A stretch of 64,000 nt of DNA from Trissonchulus latispiculum (taxonomy: Eukaryota; Nematoda; Enoplea; Enoplida; Ironidae), in assembly GCA_030248195.1 (NCBI GenBank), contig JASAND010022216.1, positions 41,074 to 105,073 on the forward strand. The letters are read 5' to 3'. The position numbers and the translations under genes are program-made. Under the pieces are notes generated by a model, which was given only the letters and a program-made list of their open reading frames with translations, had not been told where the DNA came from and searched no databases. Shown piece by piece: positions 31,979 to 44,299 of the stretch. Every line of letters starts with the position of its first letter. The stretch's first letter is position 1.

Positions 31979-33928
31979 TTTTGGAGTTGGAAAGAGCTTT
32001 ATATCTTTTAAAGCTTATAATAGGACATTCACATGAGCTTACGAAACTAGCAAGATTTCAAAAAATTCAGCAGAAATGTTCTGACATAACGGCTAAATAT
32101 AGACCAAAGATTTTCGAACATCGATTTATCAAAACTGTAGGAACGACCAATGGCTCCTTTTGTGCCATGAAATGAAGGACATACAGGCCGAGGAACGTTT
32201 TTGGATTTGGCTCAACAGGTCGGTCGAGAAAATCGGTCAAATGCATGGTAAACACTAAATTTCGCAACTTCGCTTTAAGTTTTCTTGCTACTCGAAACGT
32301 TTTAGCCCAAACCAAGAAAATGGTACCTCCGCAAAATTACGAAATCAGTAATCCGTCTAGTAATTTTTGAGAAATCGATGTTTAAAACAAAATAACCGCA
32401 GTTTTGCCAAAATGGTTTTTCGCCAAATTTTTAGCTTATAGCAACGACCTTCAGCAAATAGCAATTGACAAAATGTGCAATTACATTGTGTATCGATTGA
32501 GTATAAATGGACCAAAATTGATCGTAAGTTTTGGCAGTAATGTTGGAAAACTGATTTCCTCGAAAATGGCCATTTTTTGACCCACAAAATGGTTCTTTGC
32601 TTATACTAATTAGCCATGGAGATTGCTCAAAGGCTGTAAAAGGAAAACTGATCATTTTGTGTCCTATTTCCAGCCGTAACAACCAATACGGTGTATCAAG
32701 TACGTATACAAAGAATAATGGCAAAAAGCAAAACTTTCTTATATTTTTGCCTAAAGCTACGGAACGGTTCCAGAATGTTAAAAAGCACGGAAATAGGATA
32801 TATCGTAAGCCGTATGAGTCAAAAATAAATGAAAGGAAACCAGCACCTTAAGACACTAATGGGAGCAAACGTAGATAATTAGGAACTAAATGTATTGTTA
32901 TTCAAATAATTTGAGACATTTAAACAATAAAAGGAACAGATGTATGTATGCGGTTATTGAAATATGGAAGGTGTTAATTAATCCTGATACAACGTGCAAC
33001 TTATAGCATTGATCGGAAGAGCTCCACGTTGGGCATTACATGTCCTTTAGACTACAAATATCACTTTTATAAAATGTTTTATAGGCTAAATGATGTAGAT
33101 AATTGCAGCAAATTTCAATAAATTCCAACGATAATTACGATTTTAATGCCCCAAAATACACGACATTAACCAACACCTTAAGCCAAACTTAGTTTAAACG
33201 TAGCATCTTTAAGTCTTTATACTCTTAAGCTGTAAGAAATCTGTCCGATTTTTAAGAATAAAAATTAATATCTTCTATATTTCAATAATCGTTACACTGT
33301 TTATTTCAAATTTTGAAGAGTGAAAGTGCACTACCTGGTGCATCACAACTGAAACTTAACTTAAACGTTAAATTTTTACTTTTTACTTTTGTAAATATTA
33401 AACAAATTAAATCGAATATTAAAATCATCACTCAAATATTAAATGAATTGCATAAGCTCAAATTCGTTTCAAAAATAGCATCTTTATGCAGTAATCGGCT
33501 CTTTCTGTTGTTTAAATTTCTCAAATCGCCTGAATGTATTGATTTGTACAATACAGTTGGTTCTTAATTCTTTACATTTTCTCCCTATATTGTCTAAAGA
33601 TAAAAACCAAACAACTGTACTGATTTACTGAAAACGTTTTAGTGACGTGATGTAGTACACTCCGTGGTGTACTACATTACTAAAGTTTATCAGCAAAGTT
33701 GTGCATTTAAGGCCTTTAATCTACAATGTGCAACTTGACTAGTGATGCAGTACATCACTAAAAATTTCTAGCGATGTAGTACAACAATAAATGGACTACT
33801 TTATGCGACATATATATCTCCCATATTTCTACGAGTTTCTTCCGATAGCCAATTTTAAGAGAAATTCTTCTGCTTTCTAGTAAGATGTCTGTGGCTCGCA
33901 GTTTGGGATGCTTCTAATTTTTCCTCAG

Positions 33929-33953
33929 TTCAATCCTGCGATCAACCATGCGT
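33929..33953 (+). CDS. 25-base channel microexon, duplicated copy 2
   Basis: Identical to the exon at 17544 including both splice sites; it lies in the 31967-41352 duplicate. If both are used, the transcript would include 25 bases twice and lose frame, so at most one can be spliced in per mRNA. Confidence 0.55.
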
Positions 33954-34673
33954 GTGAGTTAATTGATCATGTGATAAGCTGTTTCATATAAATTCATACA
34001 CTGTTTAGAACTGGGGTTTGGTAGTGGATGAAAATCAATAATTAAAATTGTGTCTTAAAAACTAAATATTCAAAGACAAAAATTACGATATGTAACGAAA
34101 GAAAGAAGAAGTCAGAACAGTAATCATGTTAACTCGCAAACAGCTTGATTGGTCAGGACTTGGTTTTTGCAGTAGGTGCGACAAATACAAGGTGTAATAC
34201 TAAAACGATTAAGCAAAGTAAATTGTTGTGTTTATTAAATTATTTTGGTTACAAGCTGTTTTCGCTAAATTTAGTGACATGGCGCATGGTGCTGGGCACT
34301 TTTTAAATTGTTGTCTTAAATTTAAATTTGTTCCGCAGTTATCACGTGATTGCACGAAGAGTCAATCTATCTGTACAAATTAGTTTCAGGACTGTATCAC
34401 TAAAGATTCTTTATTCTAATACTCACGTTATTTTCTCATTTTACCTTGCTGAGTCTGCGCTCTTGGTTAACTTTAGGCAACCATTTTATTAAATGCTAAA
34501 ATATGATAGAAGTATACTAGTTGGCAATTTGAAATCGATTTGGGACTTAGAAAAATTTCGTGTTAGTTGCTGGCTGCAGATTTTGGACATAGTTTCTCGG
34601 TGGCTGTTTTTAATAGGCATAGCATTCATGATTTGATACGCGGTGAAACTAACATGATGACTCTGAGTGTATG

Positions 34674-35557
34674 TCAACCTATTGCTGAATGCTGCAGAAG
34701 GATAAAGCAGATAGCTTTCGCAATCAAAGATTGATTAGTGCGGCGACAGTTTCTCAAAAATTTCATCCATGCTAAAATGTATACAAAATGACAACAACCG
34801 ATTGAGAATGTGAACCTTCGGTTTGAATTTACCAGTTTGGTGACGATTCTGCATGACGTAACACTGATGACCGCGCCGGCGAGAAGCAAAACTGAAAACG
34901 TTCACACTGAGAGCACATAACGCAGCGAATAAAAGCAGTTAGGCTTGTAATTAGAGAAAAGTGTGTCTGCCACAATAGTAGATTCACACATTGCTGAACA
35001 AAAATCCATTCGCTTGAATCTCGGTCGACTGTTGCCGCCAGTTCAGAAAAGTCTTTCTCGTCTAATGTTTGTCGCAGATTTTCAATAGATTCAAAACTGT
35101 CAATTGCTCTGGGAATTTCAAAAACATGGGTATTTTCTGAAGGGTAGAAATAATGAAACTGACCAGTTCTATGATTCTGCAAAACAAAACCTAACTGAAT
35201 ATTAACCTTGAACACACAACCTTCCTGCTCATACACCAACTTCAAGGCATCCAGAAGCGTCTCAGTTCCTGACACTGGAAAGTTGTAGACTTTTCTTCCG
35301 CCTTGGTCGGTTAAACTGAAAGGATATATCTCCTGGCTGTAGTCTTGGAGCAACTGCTGAAGTTGATCAAGGTCACCAGCGCCTGATCCGGTTAATGGAG
35401 GCTGTGCATTGGGTAAAACAAAAACAACAGTATTCAAGTACTCAGCATAACGGTGCGTCGCTGGCTGGCCAACACGTACCTCCTCCTCTCCCGGGGCAGG
35501 GGGGGAGGGGTCCTCTATGGACAAAATAACACTGTAGTAGTCAGCAGAAATTAGCAC
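34674..35557 (-). pseudogene. Mobile-element protein remnant, copy 2
   Basis: Counterpart of 18289-19140. It keeps 17 bases (near 35516-35532) missing from copy 1, so its amino end reads ISADYYSVILSIEDPSPPAP. It loses two codons (Glu-Phe) after F-P-V-S and shifts frame at ACTGAAAACG (34893), splitting the tail into a separate frame 34674-34889. Confidence 0.45.
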
Positions 35558-36505
35558 TGGTAGGCATCAGTCGCTTAATAGAACCTGACTTGTTTATGCT
35601 GCGTATCTATACTGTCTATATATACGTTAGGCGATACTCTTACGCGATCACAGAAATGCTTGATTGTAACAAATGCAGCCCCATAGAGCTGTTCTGCTCC
35701 AGTTAATTCAACTGGTGTGATTTGTTACAATCAGGCACTTCTGATGCACTTATTTTACGCAATCTTACATGTAGATGGGCCAGACTGTGCCGAAAGAGAT
35801 TCGGGCTGAGAGCTGTTACTTTCATTTGGCTGACAAACAATGTTACCACAGATGTCGTATAAATTTGAGACACGTCCTAAACAAAGCACATACAGTATAG
35901 TTCAGAATAGGACACAATCGAAAGTTCAGTGCATGCACAGCGAACAGTCAATGCGTCCAGCATTTCCAATTTTACAAGCAGCAGTCTTCGTTGAACTCTT
36001 ACGTTTAGCTTCTTCTATGGAGTCCCTCAGACAGTATGCTTCATCCCTCCCTTTAATTTTCATTGCAGTAATCGGCTCTTTCTGTTGTTTAAATTTCTCA
36101 AATCGCCTGAATGTATTGATTTGTACAATACAGTTGGTTCTTAATTCTTTACATTTTCTCCCTATATTGTCTAAAGATAAAAACCAAACAACTGTACTGA
36201 TTTACTGAAAACGTTTTAGTGACGTGATGTAGTACACTCCGTGGTGTACTACATTACTAAAGTTTATCAGCAAAGTTGTGCATTTAAGGCCTTTAATCTA
36301 CAATGTGCAACTTGACTAGTGATGCAGTACATCACTAAAAATTTCTAGCGATGTAGTACAACAATAAATGGACTACTTTATGCGACATATATATCTCCCA
36401 TATTTCTACGAGTTTCTTCCGATAGCCAATTTTAAGAGAAATTCTTCTGCTTTCTAGTAAGATGTCTGTGGCTCGCAGTTTGGGATGCTTCTAATTTTTC
36501 CTCAG

Positions 36506-36530
36506 TTCAATCCTGCGATCAACCATGCGT
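36506..36530 (+). CDS. 25-base channel microexon, duplicated copy 3
   Basis: Third identical copy with intact acceptor and GTGAGT donor, inside the partial repeat 36064-37526. Confidence 0.55.
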
Positions 36531-37065
36531 GTGAGTTAATTGATCATGTGATAAGCTGTTTCATATAAATTCATACACTGTTTAGAACTGGGGTTTGGTA
36601 GTGGATGAAAAACAATAATTAAAATTGTGTCTTAAAAACTAAATATTCAAAGATAAAAATTACTATATGTAACGAAAGAAAGAAGAAGTCAGAACAGTAA
36701 TCATGTTAACTCGCAAACAGCTTGATTGGTCAGGACTTGGTTTTTGGAGTAGGTGCGACAAATACAAGGTGTAATACTAAAACGATTAAGCAAAGCAAAT
36801 TGTTGTGTTTATTAAATTATTTTGGTTACAAGCTGTTTTCGCTAAATTTAGTGACATGGCGCATGGTGCTGGGCACTTTTTAAATAGTTGTCTTAAATTT
36901 AAATTTGTTCCGCAGTTATCACGTGATTGCACGAAGAGTCAATCTATCTGTACAAATTAGTTTCAGGACTGTATCACTAAAGATTCTCTATTCTAATACT
37001 CACGTTATTTTCTCATTTTACCTTGCTGAGTCTGCGCTCTTGGTTAACTTTAGGCAACAATTTTA

Positions 37066-37500
37066 TTAAATGCTAAAATATGATAGTAGTATACTAGTTG
37101 GTAATTTGCCGTCGATTTGGGACTTAGAAAAATTTCGTGTTAGTTGCTGGCTGCAGATTTTGGACATAGTTTCTCGGTGGCTGTTTTTAATAAGCATAGC
37201 ATTCATGATTTGATACGCGGTGAAACTAACATGATGACTCTGAGTGTATGTCAACCTATTGCTGAATGCTGCAGAAGGATAAAGCAGATAGCTTTCGCAA
37301 TCAAAGATTGATTAGTGCGGCGACAGTTTCTCAAAAATTTCATCCATGCTAAAATGTATACAAAATGACAACAACCGATTGAGAATGTGAACCTTCGGTT
37401 TGAATTTACCAGTTTGGTGACGATTCTGCATGACGTAACACTGATGACCGCGCCGGCGAGAAGCAAAACTGAAAACGTTCACACTGAGAGCACATAACGC
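37066..37500 (-). pseudogene. Mobile-element protein remnants, copy 3
   Basis: Contains the counterparts of frames 18104-18292 and 18289-18504 only; the conserved amino-terminal part is cut off by the junction at 37526. Confidence 0.45.
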
Positions 37501-37718
37501 AGCGAATAAAAGCAGTTAGGCTTGTATCATCAATTTGAAAATAGTTTTTCTAACTGAACAATTGCTAAAAAACTTCAAACAAAATAATAGATGCCTTCTC
37601 CTCCTAAAAACTCGTATCTCGTAAGCTTCAGTATAAGCCAAAGGCGAGTGATCCGGTCTGTCAACACGTCAACAACTTTTTACACCTGCTATAATTCAAT
37701 TGACATTTGATTTCTGTC

Positions 37719-38171
37719 TTACTCATTTTTGAATGGCTTTGATAGAAATGTTTGCTGGACTTTAGTCCACCATATGATTCCTGACAGGCCTTGATAGAAA
37801 TAATTCAATACATTGCGAGATAATTGATAGGAGCAAACTAATTTCTCAAACGGCCAAGCATTCTTTGTTTCAAACTTAAAATATCTGCGGTGTAGGCTGG
37901 ATTGTGGAGTTACTGGTTGCCAAAACAGTTTGAACGTTGCACCCTTCAGACGTTCTTTCCAGTTATGTCCAAAAATGCAGTAACAAATTGGCTTCATAAC
38001 AGAATGTAAGTCTAGCGTAGCTCTTTCATCAGTAAACTTTATGCAGACAGCTATGCGATCAATGATAGCAATTTGAATGTCAAAGTATCCAGAAAACAGT
38101 CCCGAAATAGTTGGTGTGTGATGTAATAATTCGACGTTAACCTGACAAACTGGAGGGTCATGATAAATCAT
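37719..38171 (-). pseudogene. Element protein, copy 2, zinc-finger end deleted
   Basis: 150 codons equal to the first part of 20518-21129; the last genuine residue is followed by a new tail after the 190-base deletion. Confidence 0.5.
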
Positions 38172-38210
38172 GTTTAGAACTGTAACGACTTCTTTATCAT
38201 TAAAACTGGT

Positions 38211-38480
38211 TCAGCGCGTAAATCCGTTTTCCATAGCCCTCGAACTATGATGAAACCAAGGAAATGGGGTCGGAAATTCCTTTTCCAAAACAAGAAATTT
38301 CATCATCTTCCACCTTGAAATGATCAGCTTTTCGATTATCTCGCATTTCAGCCGGTAGCTCAGAGTAAGAGCAAGACAGGTTTGAATTACAGTGGGAAGA
38401 TCTGCATTTTCTAAATTGACGCTAATCGTATCTAGAATCACAGCCAGGCTTAGACATTGTAGAGATGTCAATTCAACCAT
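38211..38480 (-). pseudogene. Minus-strand element 5' open frame, copy 2
   Basis: Counterpart of 21169-21438, still open, 89 codons. Confidence 0.4.
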
Positions 38481-38687
38481 CCTGAAATCTTAGTAAAGCA
38501 ATCGAAAATGACTATATAATTCGAACCTTCACAAAGTTTGTAACGAAATCCGGTTATGGAAATTTTACTGGCAGGGTTCAATTTTCTATGATAGTCTACA
38601 AAATTCTCATTAGTTTAAAATAACTAGCTCAACACCCCACCTTATGACTTTACAAATGGTTTGCAGTGCCTATTATTTTGTAACTAG

Positions 38688-38873
<186 letters not shown>

Positions 38874-39047
38874 TTCAACGCTTCTTGGAAAATATCAGAC
38901 AAACAACATAAACTATCCGCTGCATATTTTTATGTGACACAACACTATACTGTAGACTCGCACACAAATTTAGCTTTTTGTCATTACTTGCATTTACAGT
39001 GGTGATACTGTTCTCAACCTGCTTCATTTCTTTGTGAACTTGTGTTG

Positions 39048-39352
39048 ATTCAGTTTCAGTTTCAGTCCGGTAGCACAAAACAGTTTTAGTTTCAATTTCA
39101 GGTCATTCAGAAATCAAATGAAGTTTAAATTGATGATTACTGAGGCCCCCACGTCAAACTATTAACGAAAAGCGGCTTAAAACCTTCAAAGCGTCGTCTT
39201 TTTAAGAAAGACAGAAAGTAGATTCAGTCTCAGTCGGCGGCCTAAAGTAATTTCAGTTTCGGTTTCCGTGCCTTAAACTGAAACCTCTACAACCTGAAAG
39301 CTGGTGGCCGGCCAAGCTGGTTTCAGTTTTAGTACCTGAAACACCACTACTT
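39048..39352. repeat. TTTCAG-rich foldback element, copy 2
   Basis: Copy of 21913-22212. Confidence 0.6.
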
Positions 39353-39361
39353 TAAACCTAA

Positions 39362-39787
39362 ATGGAACTTTCAAAGCACATTGATTTGTTGGCCCATGTC
39401 AAGATAAAAGCTAGAACTCCTAGAACCGCCATCAGAAAAAAGGAAGTTCTCAATCTTTTTCATGCGATTGCATCTAAGACTTTGATTTGTACGATACTAC
39501 GTTGCGGATCCTTTCCTTCAGGCGGTACTTCAGCAGACATGATAATCTCTGTCATCAAATTTGTAGCATATAACCGTGGTGTACTGGGGGGGTCTCCTGG
39601 CTTTTCTCATAAATTTCGACTGACATTTGTGTGTATGAAGCATTCAATATCCACAATATGGTATCAATCAAAAGCTAACGACAAGAACAACAAGTGCGTC
39701 CTAGATCTAAGTCCAAACAACGCACATACTTTTCGGTATGCCCGGACTCCCGAACCCTCAGAACCTCCAGCAAACACTTTAAACTAG
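39362..39787 (+). CDS. Unknown 141-codon open frame
   Basis: Starts MELSKHIDLLAHVKIKARTP; has a moderately hydrophobic part (TLICTILRCGSFPSGGTSAD, MIISVIKFVAY) and a Pro-rich end. No domain recognised. Intact here, but broken by one G in the other copy. No splice context or promoter is evident, so it may be non-coding repeat sequence. Confidence 0.25.
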   Translation: MELSKHIDLLAHVKIKARTPRTAIRKKEVLNLFHAIASKTLICTILRCGSFPSGGTSADMIISVIKFVAYNRGVLGGSPGFSHKFRLTFVCMKHSISTIWYQSKANDKNNKCVLDLSPNNAHTFRYARTPEPSEPPANTLN

Positions 39788-40351
39788 GCAGTAGAGGATC
39801 AAATCTTCTGAAAAAATTTCAGAACCCGCAAAACCCCAAGAACCCACAACAAAATTAGAAACTAAATATACGTAGTAGCGGATCAAATCTCTTCGAAAGC
39901 TAAGAACCCCCAAGAACCCCAAGAACCCCCAAGAAAATCAAGCGACAGATCAGAGCGCATCAAAAAGTGACTTGTATCTTGACATGGGCCATTTTGTTTA
40001 GCCCTACTATATATATGTATATGAAATTTTGTATTTTAGACCAGCAAGTTTCTTTCAACTAAGTCAAGTTTACCACTCTCTTTAAAGTGACACCTATAGA
40101 GAACTCCAATCTACAGAAGATTAGGTTCCGGTGCTTATCCTTATTCTCAGCCCAAAGCCATTAGTCGTGTGCTTTGAGTGACCGAAATTGTCTAAAACTG
40201 GTAGTGTTCTATAGCCCAACCTAACTTTAAATCAATCCCTACAACAATACACGCGGAGTAGTCACAACAGAGTTCACAATTTTATTTAGCTCTCGTTCGG
40301 AATGTATATTGAGATTGACATTGACACACTTAGGTCATTCGAAAGCAGAGA

Positions 40352-40840
40352 TGGCTTTTGGATTTGACTTACATATGTGCGTATATATATACACATATAT
40401 AATATATATATATTTATATGATTCTGTATGTGAAAACCCCGTGTTATATATCTTATATACAAGCTTTTCTTATATAATTTTTCTTCGTAACAGTTTTTCT
40501 TTTCTTTTTTTACATTTTTTAAAAAGGTTAATAGGTGAAATTCTCCTTTAGCAAATTTAATTTCTCCTCTAAACTTACCTTTTGTTCTTATGAGTTGTCT
40601 CAGTAGGTATCTGTGCTTCCATTGGGGCCGCCAGCTAGTTGTATACGTATATATACCATTTAATTTTATATGATGAATGTTATTATGTTGAGTTTATAAC
40701 TAGGGACATTAGAATGGAAGCACGGATGCTAGAGGTGGGCCCCTCAACGCCATACAGAAGGATATAAACATTTTTTTATATCAATGAAGGCGTGTGAGGG
40801 GGGCGGTTTCACCCTGCCATTCATTCATTCATTCGAAGAT
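40352..40840 (+). mobile_element. 490-base insertion in copy 2, retroposon-like
   Basis: Absent from the same site at about 23194. It ends in CATTCATTCATTCATTCG, has AT-rich and polypyrimidine tracts, and its 3' half can fold: GCTTCCATT (40617) pairs with AATGGAAGC (40712), and GGGCCCCTCAACGCC with GGCGTGTGAGGGGGGC. A short-repeat 3' end is typical of CR1/L2-type LINE or SINE insertions. Confidence 0.6.
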
Positions 40841-41352
40841 CATGTTCTAGTACCTAACCTAGAAACGGACAGGCCGGATCCGTGCCTATAACTTTTGTTA
40901 TTTCACGGGTCAACCACAATAGATAGACAAAATAGGTAAACACATGTTTAAGCAGACATCAGAGTTTCTTAATTTCAGCTACTTTTGCTATTGTAAAAGT
41001 GATCCGGTCACAAACATTTAGAGCCGGAGCTAAGATTGACTGATCTTAAATTTCTGACCAAGACCAGCAATGATACCTTTCAGATTATTCTTTCAATCGT
41101 TACAGTTAAAAAATAAGATCACCTGATTTTAGCAGTGAAAAACTAAGTTTTTTCAAATGATCAATCATTTGCTTGCTATTCTTGACACAAGTTGGTGATT
41201 CAAATATATTTTGTCAACATTGGTGCTCGTACGGGGTGGTGTTATTCCCAAAAAACGGTCTCTTAAGCATAAGAATGAAAATTTTACCTTTTGAAAATGG
41301 CAACTAGGCTTTTGAACACAGCTCTCTAAACTTTTACCCTTTAACAAGAAAA

Positions 41353-41806
41353 CAACAGCAATGCTACTTTCACACAAATTCTTGGGACTGCTGCAAAGGC
41401 TGATTAAAAGATTTTGCCACTTCTTTTTGTTCAGAGAAATACCAAAAAAATGTCCAAATCTTACTTTCACATACTGTGTACCTAAGTATATGAAGCAAAA
41501 TTTGAGGGTAATATATTCTACAGATTTGGCATTATGTATTTTAAAGACAGGTTTTCGTAGCTGTCACTGTGTCAGATCAAAGTGTATTGACCTGCGTCAA
41601 TCCCATTATCGAAAGAGTTAATATCATTGAGGCAGTATTAGTCAAAGGACGGAGAAGCCACAAAGAGATATTTTTGTTTTGGGTCTAAATATTTTTACTG
41701 AGTTGTTCAAGGCCGGCACAGAAAATACCTGCCTGGTCCTGTCAAATTTTCAATTTCCGAGGGTAGCTACTTACAACTTCGTGAATACCCAAAAAGAATC
41801 ACCATC
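41353..41806. mobile_element. TTAA-family MITE end
   Basis: Ends ACCCAAAAAGAATCACCATC before TTAA (41807-41810), matching the family terminus. The left end is not visible, because the segment starts where the duplication stops. Confidence 0.5.
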
Positions 41807-41810
41807 TTAA

Positions 41811-43032
41811 GTCTAAGTAACCGATTCATAACCTAAAATTTTTTACTCAATATTCTCCCAAATTCTAAAGTCTGTAGGTTATGCTAACTACACAAAAGCA
41901 CTGTTTTTGCTTAGAGATAACAGTCCCGGCTCAAAGGGTGTTCTATGAGTAAAGCAAATACTCATTAAATTACAAATATTATTACCTGATAGAAAAATCA
42001 CAAGTCAATCTGTGGGAAATACCACAAATAAACGAAAGAATGGCAGTTCGCTGCAACAGAATAAGCTTCATGTAGTTATAGGAAGGGCGCTACTTAGCTC
42101 ACTACCGAAACTTGAGTTTCGTAACATTGACACGTTCATAATGATGAGATCCCTGCTTCGTGAAAACGAGAACTATTTGTGCGGAAGCAGCTATTAAATC
42201 GAAATTTAATATACACTTACTATCCTAAACGATTGGTCGTCAACAGTTCACCCAGATTTTTATGGACACCTCGCTCCAGAGTGGTGATCCAGTTAGTCCA
42301 GCTATGTTTCTTTTTCTTACAAACCGCTTTGAACTTTCAGCTGATTCTGAGTAACCGCTCTTGCAGTCGAGGCAGGTGCCAAGGCTACGGCAGCACGCAC
42401 CCCCGAAATGACGACAGCCTCTTAGGTTATCTTGGATAAACGCGGAGCTGAAGAATAAGTGCCTCAGCCTCATGACTACTGGCTAGAAGTCGGAAACGTG
42501 CTAGAGTTATTAATTCTAGACTTGACATAATCCTCCACTTGCAGCGTAGTAATAAACTCCTGTGCTAACCGATGTTCAGTTCACCCAGTTGTGCTTCAAT
42601 AACAGAAACTGCTACATTCACGTGTCGCGACGTTCTGGAGCATAAACTGAGTGAAAATACGTAAAATTAGTTGCAGCTGATTTGAAAATAAAGGGATCAC
42701 TTCCTCAAACAGATCTTCGATGTCTAACATTACACGAACTCCAAGAGGAAACAGAAAACGGAAACTGGTAATCTTATCTATGAATAAGTCATTTTGCTGA
42801 ACTGCCCTCATATTAATTTGAACTTAGACACAAAACAGCAGAAATCAAATCAGACATTACTCGCCACCATAACTAAACAATGATCCGAACAACTTGATGA
42901 TTGTATATATAATTAGATTTGAAATTCAATAGGCATGCTCTCATAAGCCACGTATTGGATCCCTACACACCGGACTGAAATAACTTGTTTTAGAGTTCCA
43001 TAGCAGCATAAACATCAAGTAAATGCTGCTTA
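41811..43032. other. Large channel intron, part
   Basis: No exon recognised on either strand. Confidence 0.4.
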
Positions 43033-43210
43033 GTGTCAGATTACAGACCAGCTATACATGTTAAAAACAGCCAAAGAGAAACTAATGTCCAAAAGCGACA
43101 GCCAGTAACTAACACGAAATTGCAACCAGCAACTAACACGAAATTTTTTCTAAGTCCAAAATCGACATCAAATTGTCAACTAGTATACTACTATGATAGA
43201 CAGAATATAA
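43033..43210 (+). pseudogene. Old inverted fragment of the minus-strand element
   Basis: Reads in + orientation ACTAACACGAAATTTTTTCT, AAGTCCAAAATCGACATCAA and ACTAGTATACTACTATGATA, the complement of about 18118-18260 with clear divergence. ACTAACACGAAATT is duplicated. Shows that the element predates the recent duplication. Confidence 0.65.
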
Positions 43211-43993
43211 TGACAACTATTTTTAAGTAGCTATTTGAACTAGCCATTGGTAAGCTGATTGTATCAGCTTGTAAAAAATGTTTTCAGTACTTGCACTGCC
43301 TCTATTTTCAGGGGAATGTATTATCAAATGCTCTCCTAAATACTATAATAACTATTAAGTTTTCTATCTGTCACTATATTACAAACACAATTTCGTCTAT
43401 GTAGTTCCTCTTATAAAGCCATTGTTCCCTTTATGCGCATATTGCTTGCCTTATGTTTTGCATTTACGGCTTGATGTGATGTTTGCCGACACCATAGCTT
43501 TCGCAAATAAAGTGTTTGGATTGCAGCTGCTACACAGCCAAGAATTAGCACGTTCCAAACTAGCTACAGCAATTTGTCACATTTCTAGTCACCATTTTCA
43601 TTGCTAGGTAGGTTTATACTCATTCATTCTGTCTATCTAAGCACAAACTTAGTTTTAACTCTTCCAGCATTATTTTTCTATGCCTTTCACTACCATCTTC
43701 TAAAACATTAACATCTAGTCTTTTTCAGAAGTAGTCATTATAAAAACAAGGCATCCGTTGAAGCAAGTGTATTTTATTTGTGTAGTTGGTGTATTTTATG
43801 TTTGTTCTATATAGCGCAAAACCTCTAAACTGGTTATTCTGTTTTATTTGTTGAATTTTTGATGCTTTATTGAACTGTTGGAGTTAATAAGAAACTATTT
43901 TCCTCAATTTTTATTTGTACGGTTCTCGGTTTCATTACTGTGTACTTGCTGTGACACCTGGGACACATCATTCGACAGCTGGTAATCAAACTG

Positions 43994-44296
43994 GTGCCTT
44001 GTCCGCGGCTAACCTGTCTACAGGTGCGCAAAACAATGTTCCTACCATTGAAAAGGCGTTATTGCAGTACTTTTGATAATTTCTCAGTTTTTGGTAACCT
44101 CAATACGCTAGCTAAAAGATGCAACCCGCACAATCAACACATCATTCGCTCAGCGCCTGAATCGTCCCATTTATCGCCAGTTGATTTTCAACCAGATCGT
44201 GGGATTAATCATAAATTGTTTTCGAATCCTGGATTTGAAACTTCCAATCATCGAATGGTGGCTCAGTCAAGTTTGGCACTTGGCCATCTTGGTTAG
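43994..44296 (+). CDS. Unknown possible terminal exon
   Basis: After a fair acceptor (CTGTCTACAG at 44021) the frame reads VRKTMFLPLKRRYCSTFDNF ... FSNPGFETSNHRMVAQSS and stops at 44296. Polar, Ser/Asn-rich, like a cytoplasmic tail. It lies before the TM2 exons of the channel, so it is not that gene's tail unless exons are alternative. Function unknown. Confidence 0.3.
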   Translation: MPCPRLTCLQVRKTMFLPLKRRYCSTFDNFSVFGNLNTLAKRCNPHNQHIIRSAPESSHLSPVDFQPDRGINHKLFSNPGFETSNHRMVAQSSLALGHLG

Positions 44297-44299
44297 AGA

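Larger units (their letters stand above)
36064..37526. repeat. Third partial copy of the duplicated segment
   Basis: Matches 17102-18565. At several sites it agrees with copy 1 (GGAGTAGG, GATGAAAAACAA) and at others with copy 2 (GGCGCATGG), so its source is mixed. Confidence 0.93.

Noticed and set aside
43545..43612. Possible channel exon (Q-E-L-A-R-S-K-L-A-T-A-I) after the C-D-Q-P-C microexon
   Set aside because: The phase at the acceptor fits, but the frame meets TAG before the GTAGGT donor and similarity to the family strand is weak.
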